DNA of 64,000 nt from Paenibacillus dendritiformis (GCF_021654795.1 NZ_AP025344.1:5022501-5086500); one strand, 5' to 3'; positions 34,811-44,569 are shown, numbered from the stretch's first letter. Notes: generated by a model not told the origin, from the sequence alone. Numbers and translations are program-made.

Positions 34811-35743
34811 ATGACCAATTTATCGATGACAGGAAAATTATCGCGCCGGCGTTCCGTTGCCCAGCCAGCGGCGAGGCCCTCACTCTGGAGGCAGTCGCTC
34901 CAGCGGCTGCAGCGCAACAAGCTGGCGCTAAGCGGGTTGGCGGTCATTGCCTTCATGTTCGCGGCCTGCTTCATCGGGCCCCTCTTCTCGCCCTATGCGG
35001 CAGGCAAAGTGAATCTGGCCGTCATGAATCAGGCGCCCAGCGCAGCGCACTGGCTCGGGACCGATCATCTGGGCCGCGATGTGCTCACCCGCCTGCTGCA
35101 GGCCGGACGCATCTCATTGACAGTCGGGCTGGCCTCCATGGTGCTGTCGGTCCTCATCGGCACCGTCCTCGGCGCGATAGCGGGCTATTACCGCGGCGTG
35201 GCCGATCAACTGATTATGCGAACCGCGGATCTCCTGATGACCATTCCCGGCTTGCCGCTGCTGTTCATTATCGGGGCCATTCTGTCCGAATGGAAGGTGC
35301 CGACCGGGTACCGGCTCTACATCGTCATGCTAATGCTCAGCCTCGTCGGTTGGCCGGGGCTCGCCCGCCTCGTGCGCGGAGAGCTGCTCAGCCTGCGGGA
35401 AAGGGACTTCATGCAAGCAGCGGAAGCGCTCGGCCTGAACGACCGCCGCAAGCTGTTCCACCATCTGCTGCCGAACCTGTTCCCCCTGCTGATCGTCGTA
35501 GCGACGCTTAGCACGGGCGGGGCCATTCTGAGCGAATCGGTGCTCAGCTACTTCGGCCTTGGCGTCATGCCGCCCACCCCGACATGGGGCAATATGATCG
35601 ATGCCGCGAATTCGATCATCGATTTCGAGAAGCGGCCTTGGCTCTGGATCCCGCCAGGATTGGCCATTTTCGTCACAGTCATGTCCATCAACATCTTCGG
35701 AGACGGCTTGCGGGACGCGCTCGATCCGAAGCAGAAGCGATAA
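34811..35743 (+). CDS. Peptide/nickel-type ABC transporter permease (DppC-like)
   Basis: This 310-residue permease has an N-terminal OppC_N helix (NKLALSGLAVIAFMFAACFIGPLFSPYA), the HWLGTDHLGRDVLTRLL motif and the EAA loop FMQAAEALGLNDRRKLFHHLLPNLFP typical of DppC. It pairs with the preceding permease. AAGGAGGA before the ATG at 34811 gives the start, 16 bases past the previous stop. Confidence 0.93.
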   Translation: MTNLSMTGKLSRRRSVAQPAARPSLWRQSLQRLQRNKLALSGLAVIAFMFAACFIGPLFSPYAAGKVNLAVMNQAPSAAHWLGTDHLGRDVLTRLLQAGRISLTVGLASMVLSVLIGTVLGAIAGYYRGVADQLIMRTADLLMTIPGLPLLFIIGAILSEWKVPTGYRLYIVMLMLSLVGWPGLARLVRGELLSLRERDFMQAAEALGLNDRRKLFHHLLPNLFPLLIVVATLSTGGAILSESVLSYFGLGVMPPTPTWGNMIDAANSIIDFEKRPWLWIPPGLAIFVTVMSINIFGDGLRDALDPKQKR

Positions 35744-35757
35744 ACGGAGGGGAGCTC

Positions 35758-36756
35758 ATGAATGCGCTGCTCGACATTCGAAATTTAAGCACTCATTTCT
35801 ACACGGGAGAAGGCATCGTCAAAGCCGTCGATGATGTCAGCCTGCGCATCAAGGAAGGAGAGACGGTCTGCGTCGTCGGGGAATCGGGCTGCGGCAAAAG
35901 CGCAACCGCGATGTCGGTCATGGGGCTGCTCCCTGAGCCTTCCGGGCGCATCGTCTCCGGCGAAATCCGCTTCAACGGCCAGAATATCAGGCAGTGGAGC
36001 AAGGAGCAGCTCCGGCGGCTGCGCGGCAACGAGATCGCGATCGTCTTCCAGGAACCGATGTCGGCCATGAATCCGGTGCTCACCATCGGCAAGCAGATGA
36101 CCGAACCGCTGCGGGAGCATCTTCATCTGAAGGAGCCCGCGGCCAGAACCAGAGCGGTCGAACTGCTCAATCTGGTCGGCATTCCCCGGGCTGAAGCCAT
36201 CTTGAAGGCCTACCCGCATGAGCTGAGCGGCGGAATGCTGCAGCGCGTCATGATCGCGACAGCATTGGCATGCCAGCCCCGCCTTCTCATTGCCGACGAA
36301 CCGACGACAGCTCTTGATGTCACCATCCAGGCGCAAATTCTTGAGATTTTGCATCAGGTGAAGGAAGAGATGCAGACGGCCATCCTGCTGATTACGCATG
36401 ATCTCGGCATCGTGGCCGAGATGGCCGACTATGTCGTCGTCATGTACGCTGGAAAAATCGTGGAGGAAGCTTCGGTCGAGGAGCTGTTCGATCGCCCTCG
36501 GCACCCGTATACCCAAGGGCTCCTTCGATCCAAGCCGGTGCTGCATCAGCGGCGGAAGATGCTCTATTCCATACCGGGCCAGGTGCCCAACCCGCTGGAG
36601 CTGGGCTCGTCCTGCTACTTCTATGACCGCTGCGATCAGCGGACGGAAGCATGCCGGACGGCTCATCCCGAATTGCGCCGCACAGCGCCGGATCATCATG
36701 TGGCCTGCTGGCTGTGCGCCGAAGGAGAGGAACGCCATGAGCGAAGCGCTGATTGA
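35758..36756 (+). CDS. Peptide/nickel-type ABC transporter ATPase (DppD-like)
   Basis: This 332-residue ABC ATPase has Walker A GESGCGKS, the Q-loop IVFQEPMSAMNP, the signature HELSGGMLQRVMIA, Walker B LLIADEPTTALDVT and the H-loop ITHDLGIVAE. The C-terminal oligopeptide-transporter domain has a cysteine set (CYFYDRCDQRTEAC, then CWLC) that in relatives binds an iron-sulfur cluster. GGAGGGGAG precedes the ATG. Its 3' end overlaps the next gene by 20 bases. Confidence 0.92.
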   Translation: MNALLDIRNLSTHFYTGEGIVKAVDDVSLRIKEGETVCVVGESGCGKSATAMSVMGLLPEPSGRIVSGEIRFNGQNIRQWSKEQLRRLRGNEIAIVFQEPMSAMNPVLTIGKQMTEPLREHLHLKEPAARTRAVELLNLVGIPRAEAILKAYPHELSGGMLQRVMIATALACQPRLLIADEPTTALDVTIQAQILEILHQVKEEMQTAILLITHDLGIVAEMADYVVVMYAGKIVEEASVEELFDRPRHPYTQGLLRSKPVLHQRRKMLYSIPGQVPNPLELGSSCYFYDRCDQRTEACRTAHPELRRTAPDHHVACWLCAEGEERHERSAD

Positions 36757-37702
36757 AGTTCGCCGCTTGAAAAAATATTATCCCGTTCGCGCCGGCTTGT
36801 TCAACCGCACCGTCAACCACGTCAAGGCGGTCGATGATATCAGCTTCTCGATCTGCCCGGGCGAGACGTTCGGCCTCGTCGGCGAATCCGGCAGCGGCAA
36901 GAGCACGGCCGGGCGGGCGATCCTGCGGCTGACCGACAAGACCGCCGGCGAAGTCCGCTACCAGGGGACCGACCTCCATCGGTTGTCCCGTACGGATATG
37001 CGGCGGCTGCGCCCCGAGCTGCAGTTCATCTTCCAAGATCCTTACAGCTCGCTGAATCCGCGGATGCGCATCGGCGATGCGATCGGCGAGGCGCTGCTGC
37101 AGCACGGACTGGCCGCCAAGGAAGAGATCCGGGATCGGGTGGAGGACATCCTGTCCGTCTGCGGCATGTCGGCGTACCACTATGATCGGTACCCTCATGA
37201 ATTTTCCGGGGGGCAGCGCCAGCGGGTCGGCATCGCCCGAGCCATCATCCTGCAGCCCCGCTTCATTGTCGCTGACGAACCGTTGTCCGCGCTGGACGTA
37301 TCCATACAGGCGCAGATTATCAACCTGTTCCGCCAGCTGCAGGAAGAGAGAGGGCTCACCTACCTGTTCATCTCGCATGACTTGAGCGTCGTCGAGCATT
37401 TATGCACCCGGATCGGCGTCATGTACTTGGGATCGCTTGTCGAGCTTGCGCCCCGGGACGAACTGTTCCGCCAGCCTCTCCACCCGTATACCCAAGCGCT
37501 GCTCTCTGCCATCCCGATCCCCGACCCGAAGCGCAAGCGGTCGCGGATCGTGCTCCGCGGCGACATCCCGAGTCCGGTCAATCCCCCGTCCGGCTGCAAA
37601 TTCCACACCCGCTGCCCGGTGGCCAAGGACATTTGCCGTCAGGAAGCTCCGCTCTTCCGGGAAGCGGGCAGCGGGCATTATGCCGCATGTCACCTCATCT
37701 GA
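36737..37702 (+). CDS. Peptide/nickel-type ABC transporter ATPase (DppF-like)
   Basis: This 321-residue ABC ATPase has Walker A GESGSGKST, the Q-loop FIFQDPYSSLNPRMRI, the signature HEFSGGQRQRVGIARA, Walker B FIVADEPLSALDVS and the H-loop FISHDLSVVEHL. The C-terminal oligo_HPY region has CKFHTRCPVAKDIC. It completes the transporter and is the last gene of the operon. GGAGAGG before the ATG at 36737 supports this start inside the preceding gene. Confidence 0.93.
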   Translation: MSEALIEVRRLKKYYPVRAGLFNRTVNHVKAVDDISFSICPGETFGLVGESGSGKSTAGRAILRLTDKTAGEVRYQGTDLHRLSRTDMRRLRPELQFIFQDPYSSLNPRMRIGDAIGEALLQHGLAAKEEIRDRVEDILSVCGMSAYHYDRYPHEFSGGQRQRVGIARAIILQPRFIVADEPLSALDVSIQAQIINLFRQLQEERGLTYLFISHDLSVVEHLCTRIGVMYLGSLVELAPRDELFRQPLHPYTQALLSAIPIPDPKRKRSRIVLRGDIPSPVNPPSGCKFHTRCPVAKDICRQEAPLFREAGSGHYAACHLI

Positions 37703-38104
37703 GCAGACAGAGGGCCTGGGGAGAGGCTCCTTTCCCCTCTGCTGTCCTCTTGATACGGAAAACTAGGAAGAATGTCATCCAAATGGTGGATACTATATCA
37801 AGAAAGAGACCTGCTTTAGCTTAGAGTCATACCCCTATATATGCGATTCGAACTCGCCCTGACTACTATATATTGGCATCCATCCGTGCAATGCCGTATA
37901 TCCCTCCTTGTCCACCTTTGTATAGACAAAAACGCCATTTGTCCATTATCGTTGTACAAAAAATTTATCTGCCCGTGGTAAGCAATTATATATCAGTTTA
38001 TATGTTCATTACTCACTCCTTCGCATTCAATATGGCTTCACCCGCGCTCTTCAAGATGCTCTTATCCGCACTAAACCATTGTCCCGCATTACACCTGGCC
38101 AAGT
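37703..38104. other. AT-rich intergenic region between convergent operons
   Basis: CAGAGGG and CCCTCTG near 37708-37743 form a hairpin after the ATPase gene without a T-tract. The rest, especially 37860-38040, is more AT-rich than its surroundings. No frame there has a ribosome site or recognisable product. Confidence 0.45.
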
Positions 38105-39895
38105 TCAGCCATAAAACTGAAACACTGTGCCTCCCACAGAAAAGCGATCCCCGCTTTGCAAGGGGTACAGCTTATAGGGAATGATCGGCTCTCCCTCCAG
38201 TTCGGTTCCGTTGCGCGATCCGAGATCGCGGAGCGCGATTGCGCCGTCGTCGCCTTGAACCAGCTCGCAGTGGTGCTTCGAGACGCCTGCCCCGGCTTCA
38301 CGCCACTGCACCCCTTGTTCCGAACGGCCTATCACGAAAGGGAAGGCCAGAGGAATTCGTTCAGCGGCAGCCGGCGCATCCTGCGGAATCCCCCTCCCTC
38401 CGGCTCCAGCGCTTCCGGCCAGCCCGATCAACCTCTGTAGATAAGGCGCGCCCCGCCCCCCTTCCCGGAAGTCCGTGCCGCTGCCGTGCCTTCGTTCAAG
38501 GACGACCGTCGCTTCGGATCCGGAACGGTCGAGCACGGATGTATGCATAGGCAGCTCAGCGTAGAAGGAATCCATCCGTGACCCATCAGGCGATGAATGC
38601 CGGTTCCACAAATCCTGCGGGATGCCATGATAGTTCCTTGAGTGGTTATCACGTTCGGCTAACGGGCCAACGGCATTTGTTACATGGAGGTGAACGCCTT
38701 GCGCCCCAGTCAGGCAAACGGCATCCGCCGCGGCCGATTCGCTCCCCGCCTGATGCTCCTGCTTCTGCCATTCCGGCCGCAGCAGTTCATCCCCGGAATG
38801 CCGGCCGGGGAAGGAAGCTTCCGGCCCTTCCTCCGAAGGAGAAGCGGCGCTCTCCCGGCGAGCGGGCATCCCCGGTACCCAGGCCGGCATGCCCGAGATC
38901 CAGGCGGCCCCCAAGGCAACGGCCCCGACACTGATTCCAGCCGAGATAAGCAGCGTGTTCAAGGCCGGATAGGCAAGATAGATATATCTCCAGGCCAGCG
39001 CGGACGTTACGATGGCGGCCCCTCCCGCCGCGAAATAGCTTTTGCCGGAGGCGGTTCTCTTGGTCTCCGGAACGGTCCCCTTATTCTCATTCACCTCTCG
39101 GAGCGTATTGGCTTCTCCCGGGACCGGGAGGCCTTCGCCAGTTTGCCAAGGTCCGAGGGCGGCAGACTCCTGATCAGAGCCGATCCATGGATTATCGCCC
39201 TCCAGCTTCATCGGCCAATCGTCGCCTGCTTTCCCCAAAGACAAGCCTCGCATCCCCTCGTTCCCTTCGGGAAGCCGTTGACTGACCGGGAGTTCCGCCC
39301 CTATTCCGCTTGTTCCGGCAATGAGAGCTTGAAGCAGCTTCCGCACCTCGGCAAGAGAATTGTCCTCCTGGGACAAGCATTGAACCAGCCGCTGGAATCC
39401 GTCACCATTCCATTGGGCAACATGGGTGGACAGCAGAATGCCCAGTCTGCGCAGACCATCCATTCCGGCCCGCGTCTGCAGCGGTCCCAGCAGCGGCAAG
39501 TAAGGGACATGCAATCCTCCGTCCCCGGCTTGTTCATCGACAAACACGCATTCCTCGTGCAGGAGCACATGATCCGGATGAAGCATATAAGCCCGGCAAT
39601 CCTCCAAAATGCGGACCAGTTGCAGCATCCACTCCAAATATTGACTCGAAGTCATTCTCATGCTTCTTAGGGCCTGTTTAAGCATTCGTTTGCCGCTGAT
39701 ATCGTAGACAAAGGAGATCTCCAGATCGACTTCACGGATATCTAGGCGAAGGAAATGAGGCACCCGGTTATAGGCCAGCATCTTGGCTTGATGCGGATCC
39801 AGCGCATCGGATGGAACAGGATTGTCGCGGGTCAGCATCATGCCCATTCTTTCTTCCTGAATAAATTGAACCCGGTAACCGTAAATGAGAATCAC
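38105..39895 (-). CDS. DUF6382 and FHA domain protein of the Tad pilus locus
   Basis: This 596-residue protein has an N-terminal DUF6382-type domain (residues about 1-180, with YRVQFIQEE, KMLAYNRVPHFLRLDIREVD and FVYDISGKRML). Two hydrophobic segments at about 290-345 follow, then a long low-complexity linker. The FHA domain at the end (FVIGRSEQGVQW, GVSKHHCELVQ, LRDLGSRNGTELEG) should bind phosphothreonine peptides. This combination is a common last gene of Tad loci in Bacillota, suggesting a membrane regulator of assembly. No kinase gene is present in the window. The start is GTG at 39895 with GGAG unusually close (one base), so initiation is uncertain. Confidence 0.8.
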   Translation of the reverse strand: MILIYGYRVQFIQEERMGMMLTRDNPVPSDALDPHQAKMLAYNRVPHFLRLDIREVDLEISFVYDISGKRMLKQALRSMRMTSSQYLEWMLQLVRILEDCRAYMLHPDHVLLHEECVFVDEQAGDGGLHVPYLPLLGPLQTRAGMDGLRRLGILLSTHVAQWNGDGFQRLVQCLSQEDNSLAEVRKLLQALIAGTSGIGAELPVSQRLPEGNEGMRGLSLGKAGDDWPMKLEGDNPWIGSDQESAALGPWQTGEGLPVPGEANTLREVNENKGTVPETKRTASGKSYFAAGGAAIVTSALAWRYIYLAYPALNTLLISAGISVGAVALGAAWISGMPAWVPGMPARRESAASPSEEGPEASFPGRHSGDELLRPEWQKQEHQAGSESAAADAVCLTGAQGVHLHVTNAVGPLAERDNHSRNYHGIPQDLWNRHSSPDGSRMDSFYAELPMHTSVLDRSGSEATVVLERRHGSGTDFREGGRGAPYLQRLIGLAGSAGAGGRGIPQDAPAAAERIPLAFPFVIGRSEQGVQWREAGAGVSKHHCELVQGDDGAIALRDLGSRNGTELEGEPIIPYKLYPLQSGDRFSVGGTVFQFYG

Positions 39896-39919
39896 GCTCC
39901 TTGCTGTTCGAATGGCCCA

Positions 39920-40441
39920 TCACGCGGGAGATGCGACAGTCAAGTAAGCGGTCAGCGCTCCCGGCAGCACGGCCCACATGAAAGGAAAGGAAGCCTGCTT
40001 TCCCGCTTCCGCCTGAACGGGCCCCATGGAGCGCAGCAGCCAGCCGCTTATCCGCGCATACCGCCAACCGCGACTTCTCCCCCTGCGGCTGCCCATCATC
40101 ATACATGCCGCAATAAGCCCGCCATACAAAATCGAATAGATAAAGATATGCCAAGTCAAATACATTCCGGTCAATGCGCCAATGGCGGCAAACAGCTTCA
40201 CGTCACCGGCCCCGACAGCCTTGATGATGTACAAAAGGAGCATGACTCCGAACCCGCATCCCGCTCCGAGACCGCTGAAAGCAAGTCCCTGCCATCCATT
40301 CGCGGCACCGTGAATCATAAACCCGGCGGCAGCGGCAATCATCGTCAGCCGATTCGGTATTTTCTTACTCCGCACATCGGAAGCAAACGCGGCGAGCAGC
40401 AGCACCCCGCATATCCATATCGCACCGTTCACAGCACTCAT
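39920..40441 (-). CDS. tadV: Prepilin peptidase, A24 family (TadV/CpaA-like)
   Basis: This 173-residue membrane protease has the two catalytic aspartates of the GxGD family: Asp22 in SDVRSKKIPN and Asp80 in GAGDVKLF. It lacks the N-methyltransferase domain, as is usual for TadV/CpaA. It would cleave the leader of the Flp pilin and of TadE-type pseudopilins encoded upstream. AAAGGAG precedes the ATG. Confidence 0.9.
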   Translation of the reverse strand: MSAVNGAIWICGVLLLAAFASDVRSKKIPNRLTMIAAAAGFMIHGAANGWQGLAFSGLGAGCGFGVMLLLYIIKAVGAGDVKLFAAIGALTGMYLTWHIFIYSILYGGLIAACMMMGSRRGRSRGWRYARISGWLLRSMGPVQAEAGKQASFPFMWAVLPGALTAYLTVASPA

Positions 40442-40491
40442 CGCTTTCTCCTTTCTCTCATCCGCTTCCGTCCGTTTCCGGTTGGAGCCCG

Positions 40492-41613
40492 TTATTTTAC
40501 TTCAAACTCACGTTCAGCGCTTCGCCCGTCTTCCGTCTTCACGGACAGCCGCCATGTTCCCGAGGTGGTATTGCCCGAGACATGCCATTCCCACGCAACG
40601 ATGCCATCCGCATCCGCGGCTGCCCAGCCGACATGCCTCGCCTGACTCTTGCCGCTCTTGTAATAGACGACCAGTTCCACCCGTTCATGCGGCTCCGCCT
40701 TGGCGGTAAGCCTCGCTTTTCGGCCGGGAAGGAGCGGATCGGGCGTCAGCTCTACGAGGACCGGGGCCGCCTTATCCGGCGACCCGCTGCCCGAATCAGA
40801 CGCAGCCGGTCCGTCGCCGACCCAGACCCGCTCCACGGCTCGCGCGGACAACGTCAGCGTCTTGTTCAGGAACGGAACACGCATCGGCAAGTCATAGGCC
40901 ACCTCTATGGCGAAGTAAGGATCGGTCTTCTTATCCAGATCCGGCAGCTTCACATGTGTCACCCGAATCCGCTCCTCTCGCAGGACGCCTTGAACTCCAT
41001 AGCGGACCAGCAATGGCTTGATAACCGTCTCGGCGAGGCGAGCCTGGCCCGCTTCCCCTGCCGCCTCCGCTTGCCGGGCAGCCCACTCCGTTCCGTCCTT
41101 CGCCCAGTCGCCGGCTGGCTTCGGCAGCTCGCTCCCGAATGAGCGGCCAAATTCCTGCACCGCCATCTTCATTCTCTGCGCCGGCGGCAGCCATGTGCCC
41201 GGCTTCTCTGAACGGGCTCCATCCGCATCGGCAGACTGGGCAGCGAGCAGACTGACAGGATACAAGTGAGCGGACACCTGCTTCACGGTATTCATGGCAG
41301 CGGACTGCAGAGACGTCGTGATGACGGCGGCGTGAATCATGAACACGAAAAACATGAACACGAGCAGGACCATCGGCAGGAGCAAAGCGGCTTCAACCGT
41401 GATGCTGCCGCCCCTGTCAATGGACAGGCTCCGAGACGGGATCCGGCCCGCTCTCCCCCAAAATGTCGGGTCCCTTCCGGATTTAGTTCCCGGGGCACTT
41501 CCCCTTTTAACCGGGTCCCTTTCGGATTTAGATCCCGGGATACTTGCGCATTTAACCGGGTCTCTTCCGCAATTAATAGGAGAACACGGAGCGCTTGACC
41601 GCGTAATAACATC
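40492..41613 (-). CDS. TadE-like pilus assembly protein with repeat-bearing N-terminus
   Basis: The core is a TadE-type prepilin-like segment, GGSITVEAALLLPMVLLVFMFFVFM, followed by an extracellular domain of about 290 residues ending in a beta-rich part. About 65 residues precede the core. They include a 15-residue repeat (GRDPVKCASIPGSKSE, RDPVKRGSAPGTKSG), encoded by the 45-base DNA repeats listed separately, which is unusual for TadE. The start is unclear. ATG 41613 (GTGAGATTGAGA upstream) is used and ATG 41646 is an alternative; both overlap the 3' end of the tadG-like gene. Prepilin peptidase may cleave before the TVE segment. Confidence 0.72.
   Translation of the reverse strand, partial: DVITRSSAPCSPINCGRDPVKCASIPGSKSERDPVKRGSAPGTKSGRDPTFWGRAGRIPSRSLSIDRGGSITVEAALLLPMVLLVFMFFVFMIHAAVITTSLQSAAMNTVKQVSAHLYPVSLLAAQSADADGARSEKPGTWLPPAQRMKMAVQEFGRSFGSELPKPAGDWAKDGTEWAARQAEAAGEAGQARLAETVIKPLLVRYGVQGVLREERIRVTHVKLPDLDKKTDPYFAIEVAYDLPMRVPFLNKTLTLSARAVERVWVGDGPAASDSGSGSPDKAAPVLVELTPDPLLPGRKARLTAKAEPHERVELVVYYKSGKSQARHVGWAAADADGIVAWEWHVSGNTTSGTWRLSVKTEDGRSAEREFEVK
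41467..41580. repeat. 45-base tandem direct repeat (two full units and one partial)
   Basis: Units 41467-41511 and 41512-41556 both start CGGGTCCCTT and end TTTAAC or TTTTAAC. A partial third unit begins at 41557. They lie in frame inside the TadE-like gene, and the last unit overlaps the tadG-like stop codon. Confidence 0.85.
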
Positions 41614-43825
41614 CATTCTCAATCTCACCGTCCCATAGTCCGGCATGTCCTAAGAGCTTCATAAATCCCGGCAGGAACCAGAGCGGCGTGCTGAGGCGGA
41701 CTTCCGTCTCGCCATGCGTCCCCCTCGCAGCCGGATCGATTCCGGTATGATAGTGAATCAGCGCCAGCATCCGCTTCAACATTCCCTCCCGGCTTCCATG
41801 AGCCAGCATGAACAGGCGAAGATGATCGGCATAGGTCAGCTTCACCGACGGTAAATAACGCGAAATCGGAATCTCATTCTTCGCAATGAGCTGCAGCATA
41901 TCCTGAATCGCTTGCTGAATGCCGTACAGAATCGCTGAAGCCAAAACAAGCAGCGGATGTCCGAGCTTGCCGAATTCCACCAATCCTTCCATCGTGCGTA
42001 CGGCGAGCCGCATCGAAAAAATCTCGCCATAGGCGGCCGCAATATTGCCGACCGGGTTGTGAAAGCCGTACACAATATACTCCAGCTCCTGGTTGCCAAT
42101 CCCCAACGATTTCACGACCTCCTCACCCGCATCCTCTGCCTCCAGCAATGATTTCAATTGCAGCGGATCATAGGAGGTGAAATACGTATAGGCATATTCG
42201 TTCCGGTACAGACGATCGCGCAGCGATACTAAGCCGTCTGCCGCTTGATCATACAGCGCGGTGACGGAATCCATGGACTGCCTGCTCTCCTCGACGGCAT
42301 CGTCTCCGACCGTTCGTTCCACAGGCATCTCGGACGCTGATTGGTTATAGGCATCAATCGCATCCGCCTTGCTGCGAATCTCATCGAAAGCAGCCTGGTG
42401 CTCCCGCAACTTGGTTTTCAGCCCAGACAGCGAAGAGAGCAAGTTTTTCGCTTTTTTCAGTTCCTTGTCCGCTTCCTGCTCTAACCGTTTGCGGTCCTTG
42501 TCCTTTCCTTGATGCTTGGTCATTGCCACCTCTCTCCGTTCAATATAGCTGCCGGCCGGCCGGATAAACTCAGAGTCATACGTGTCGTAAGCCTCGAACA
42601 GCTGTCTCGCCTCATTCTTCAATGTATAAGCGGAGATGGTGTATGCGGATAAGCTTTCCGCTAATTGCTGGAATGCGGAAGCGGCGTGATCGAGCTGCGA
42701 CATGGCCGCTTGCTGGCGATCGATTTCTCCGCTCCATTCCTCGAAGAAAAAGTCAGGGATAACCACTTGCTCGGCGGAAGCATTGATTTCCTTGATGGCA
42801 TCTTCAACCTGCTTGCCGTTATCCATCGTTCCCCCGCCCGGAATATCCGACTGGCCTATCCTGTCATATCCGGCATAGTGTCGGCTGGAGCGCACCTCTG
42901 CGATAACCCGCTTCATCTCTTCGTTCAGCGCCTTGGCTTCCTTCAGATGCGGTATGGCCTCGCGGAGCCAACGCTCATGATTCCCGCTATGCAGGGTGAC
43001 GGCACGCCGCAGTCGCCATGCATGCTCGCGCGAATCCTTCTCGTAACGATCCGTATCGTACCGATACTGCGGCCCCTCATCTTCTCCCCTGCGGTCATCT
43101 TGGCGCTTCTTCTCTGCGTAATCGGCATACTGGGCTGCAATATCGGCTGCCGTTCGAATCGGGCCAACGGCACGATCCTCTATTATCTCGTTCCTATTAC
43201 CCGCGATTCTCTTGCCGATCCCCGAGCGGTCCAGCGCATCGCGGGATTTTTTCTGCAGCTTCAAGACAGCCGACAGCTCCTTGTCCCTCCGATCAACCAG
43301 CTTCTGCAGCTTGGCGAGCAGCTCCGTCGTCTGGGCCGCTTCCTTCAACGCTCCCGACATCGGCTTCAGCTTGCCGGACAGCTCGAACACAAACTGCAAC
43401 GGCGCTTTATATTTCATCTCCTCCAAAATCTGGCGTTCCATCTCGTCATAGTCCGCAAGCGGGCGGGTAACCAATGTCGAATGACTATCCAACAGCAGAG
43501 GAACCCATGGAAATACGCCTGTCGAGCGCAGCAGATTTTGCTCCTGCATGACATCCTCCAGGATTTGAGCCGGATCGGTCGCTCCGTATGCGAATAATTG
43601 ATATCTCTCTTGCAGAGCGGGCTCATAAGCGGACATGACGGAGCGGATGCCTGCACGGGCCAGCGCCTCGGTCCGCCATTCGGCCGCCGCGATGCGGGCA
43701 TAATCAATGAACACTGCAGTAAACAAGAACATGACAGCCACAATAAACACAAGCAATATCGACACCGATCCGTCCTTTGCCATAAAAATCCGCTTCGCCA
43801 ATCGGTTCAGCCGATTGCGCTTCAC
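41573..43825 (-). CDS. TadG-like pilus protein with long coiled-coil extracellular domain
   Basis: This 750-residue protein starts with a basic segment and a TadE/TadG-type helix (KDGSVSILLVFIVAVMFLFTAVFIDYARIAAAEWRTEALARAG, residues about 18-60). About 680 extracellular residues follow, rich in Lys/Glu/Gln with predicted long coiled coils (residues about 180-520), then a C-terminal domain with YYAVKRSVFSY at the end. Its size suits a tip or minor component of the Tad pilus. The GTG at 43825 was chosen since AGGGGA lies 9 bases upstream; a GTG 9 bases earlier is too close to that site. Confidence 0.8.
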   Translation of the reverse strand: MKRNRLNRLAKRIFMAKDGSVSILLVFIVAVMFLFTAVFIDYARIAAAEWRTEALARAGIRSVMSAYEPALQERYQLFAYGATDPAQILEDVMQEQNLLRSTGVFPWVPLLLDSHSTLVTRPLADYDEMERQILEEMKYKAPLQFVFELSGKLKPMSGALKEAAQTTELLAKLQKLVDRRDKELSAVLKLQKKSRDALDRSGIGKRIAGNRNEIIEDRAVGPIRTAADIAAQYADYAEKKRQDDRRGEDEGPQYRYDTDRYEKDSREHAWRLRRAVTLHSGNHERWLREAIPHLKEAKALNEEMKRVIAEVRSSRHYAGYDRIGQSDIPGGGTMDNGKQVEDAIKEINASAEQVVIPDFFFEEWSGEIDRQQAAMSQLDHAASAFQQLAESLSAYTISAYTLKNEARQLFEAYDTYDSEFIRPAGSYIERREVAMTKHQGKDKDRKRLEQEADKELKKAKNLLSSLSGLKTKLREHQAAFDEIRSKADAIDAYNQSASEMPVERTVGDDAVEESRQSMDSVTALYDQAADGLVSLRDRLYRNEYAYTYFTSYDPLQLKSLLEAEDAGEEVVKSLGIGNQELEYIVYGFHNPVGNIAAAYGEIFSMRLAVRTMEGLVEFGKLGHPLLVLASAILYGIQQAIQDMLQLIAKNEIPISRYLPSVKLTYADHLRLFMLAHGSREGMLKRMLALIHYHTGIDPAARGTHGETEVRLSTPLWFLPGFMKLLGHAGLWDGEIENGCYYAVKRSVFSY

Positions 43826-43844
43826 AGGCAGCACTCCCCTCTGC

Positions 43845-44543
43845 TCAAGATGCCGGTTCCGAAGTCTGTCCAGCCGCTTGCTTCAAGATGCCTTCCGCTT
43901 CCTCTATTGGGACGCCTTGTCCCTTCCATTCCTTCAGCTTCGCTGCCATATACCGCGCGAACTCCACTGTGCGGATGAATTCTGCCGGCTCCACTACGGC
44001 CGATACGGCCTGTCCCTCGTTCGAGATCTCTCTTCCCGCAATGTTCCGGAACATCGCCTGATGGAAGGGCTTGTCCACAACCGCGGTAATTCTGCGGTCC
44101 AGCAGGCCATTCTCGTAGATCATCTTCCCGCGAAAGGCATCAGGCACGAGTCTGGCGGTCCGTATCAGCTTCCGTTCGGGCAGAGAGGCGCCGGCAGCGC
44201 CGGCAGGAAGCTTTACCATATGGTTCTCCCCGCCGAAGCCTATCCCGAGTACTTTGTCCAATATCCGATCGTCATTCAGGCGCCAATACAATCCATCCTG
44301 CTGCCCTGCTTCAAAAGCGCCGGTCACCGCCTCCCTGTGGCTGTTGTCCCAGAAGGCTGCCGTCCGTTCCACGGCCAGTGACGCGGCATGCGAACTCAGC
44401 ACCGTCTGATAGATGAGGATGGCGAAGAACAGGATCGCCAGCGTACAGTAGAAAATGACGGGAAAGACAAGCGAAGCTTCCAACATCATCGAGCCTTCTT
44501 CCTCCTGAACGGAACGCAGCCAACGCCGCAGCTTTGGGCTCAA
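43845..44543 (-). CDS. TadE/TadF-like minor pilin
   Basis: This 232-residue protein starts with a short basic region and the prepilin-like helix EEGSMMLEASLVFPVIFYCTLAILFFAILIYQ (about residues 14-45), followed by an extracellular domain with FWDNSHREAVTGAFEAGQQDGLYWRL. TadE/F proteins are minor pilins needed for assembly. The start is TTG at 44543, six bases behind GGAGG; an upstream TTG at 44561 would place that site inside the gene. Confidence 0.8.
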   Translation of the reverse strand: MSPKLRRWLRSVQEEEGSMMLEASLVFPVIFYCTLAILFFAILIYQTVLSSHAASLAVERTAAFWDNSHREAVTGAFEAGQQDGLYWRLNDDRILDKVLGIGFGGENHMVKLPAGAAGASLPERKLIRTARLVPDAFRGKMIYENGLLDRRITAVVDKPFHQAMFRNIAGREISNEGQAVSAVVEPAEFIRTVEFARYMAAKLKEWKGQGVPIEEAEGILKQAAGQTSEPAS

Positions 44544-44569
44544 GCCACATCCTCCTTTCAAAGCGGCTT

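Noticed and set aside
37873..38184. 103-codon plus-strand frame in the AT-rich gap
   Set aside because: It has no ribosome site, no domain, and runs into the 3' end of the FHA gene on the other strand.
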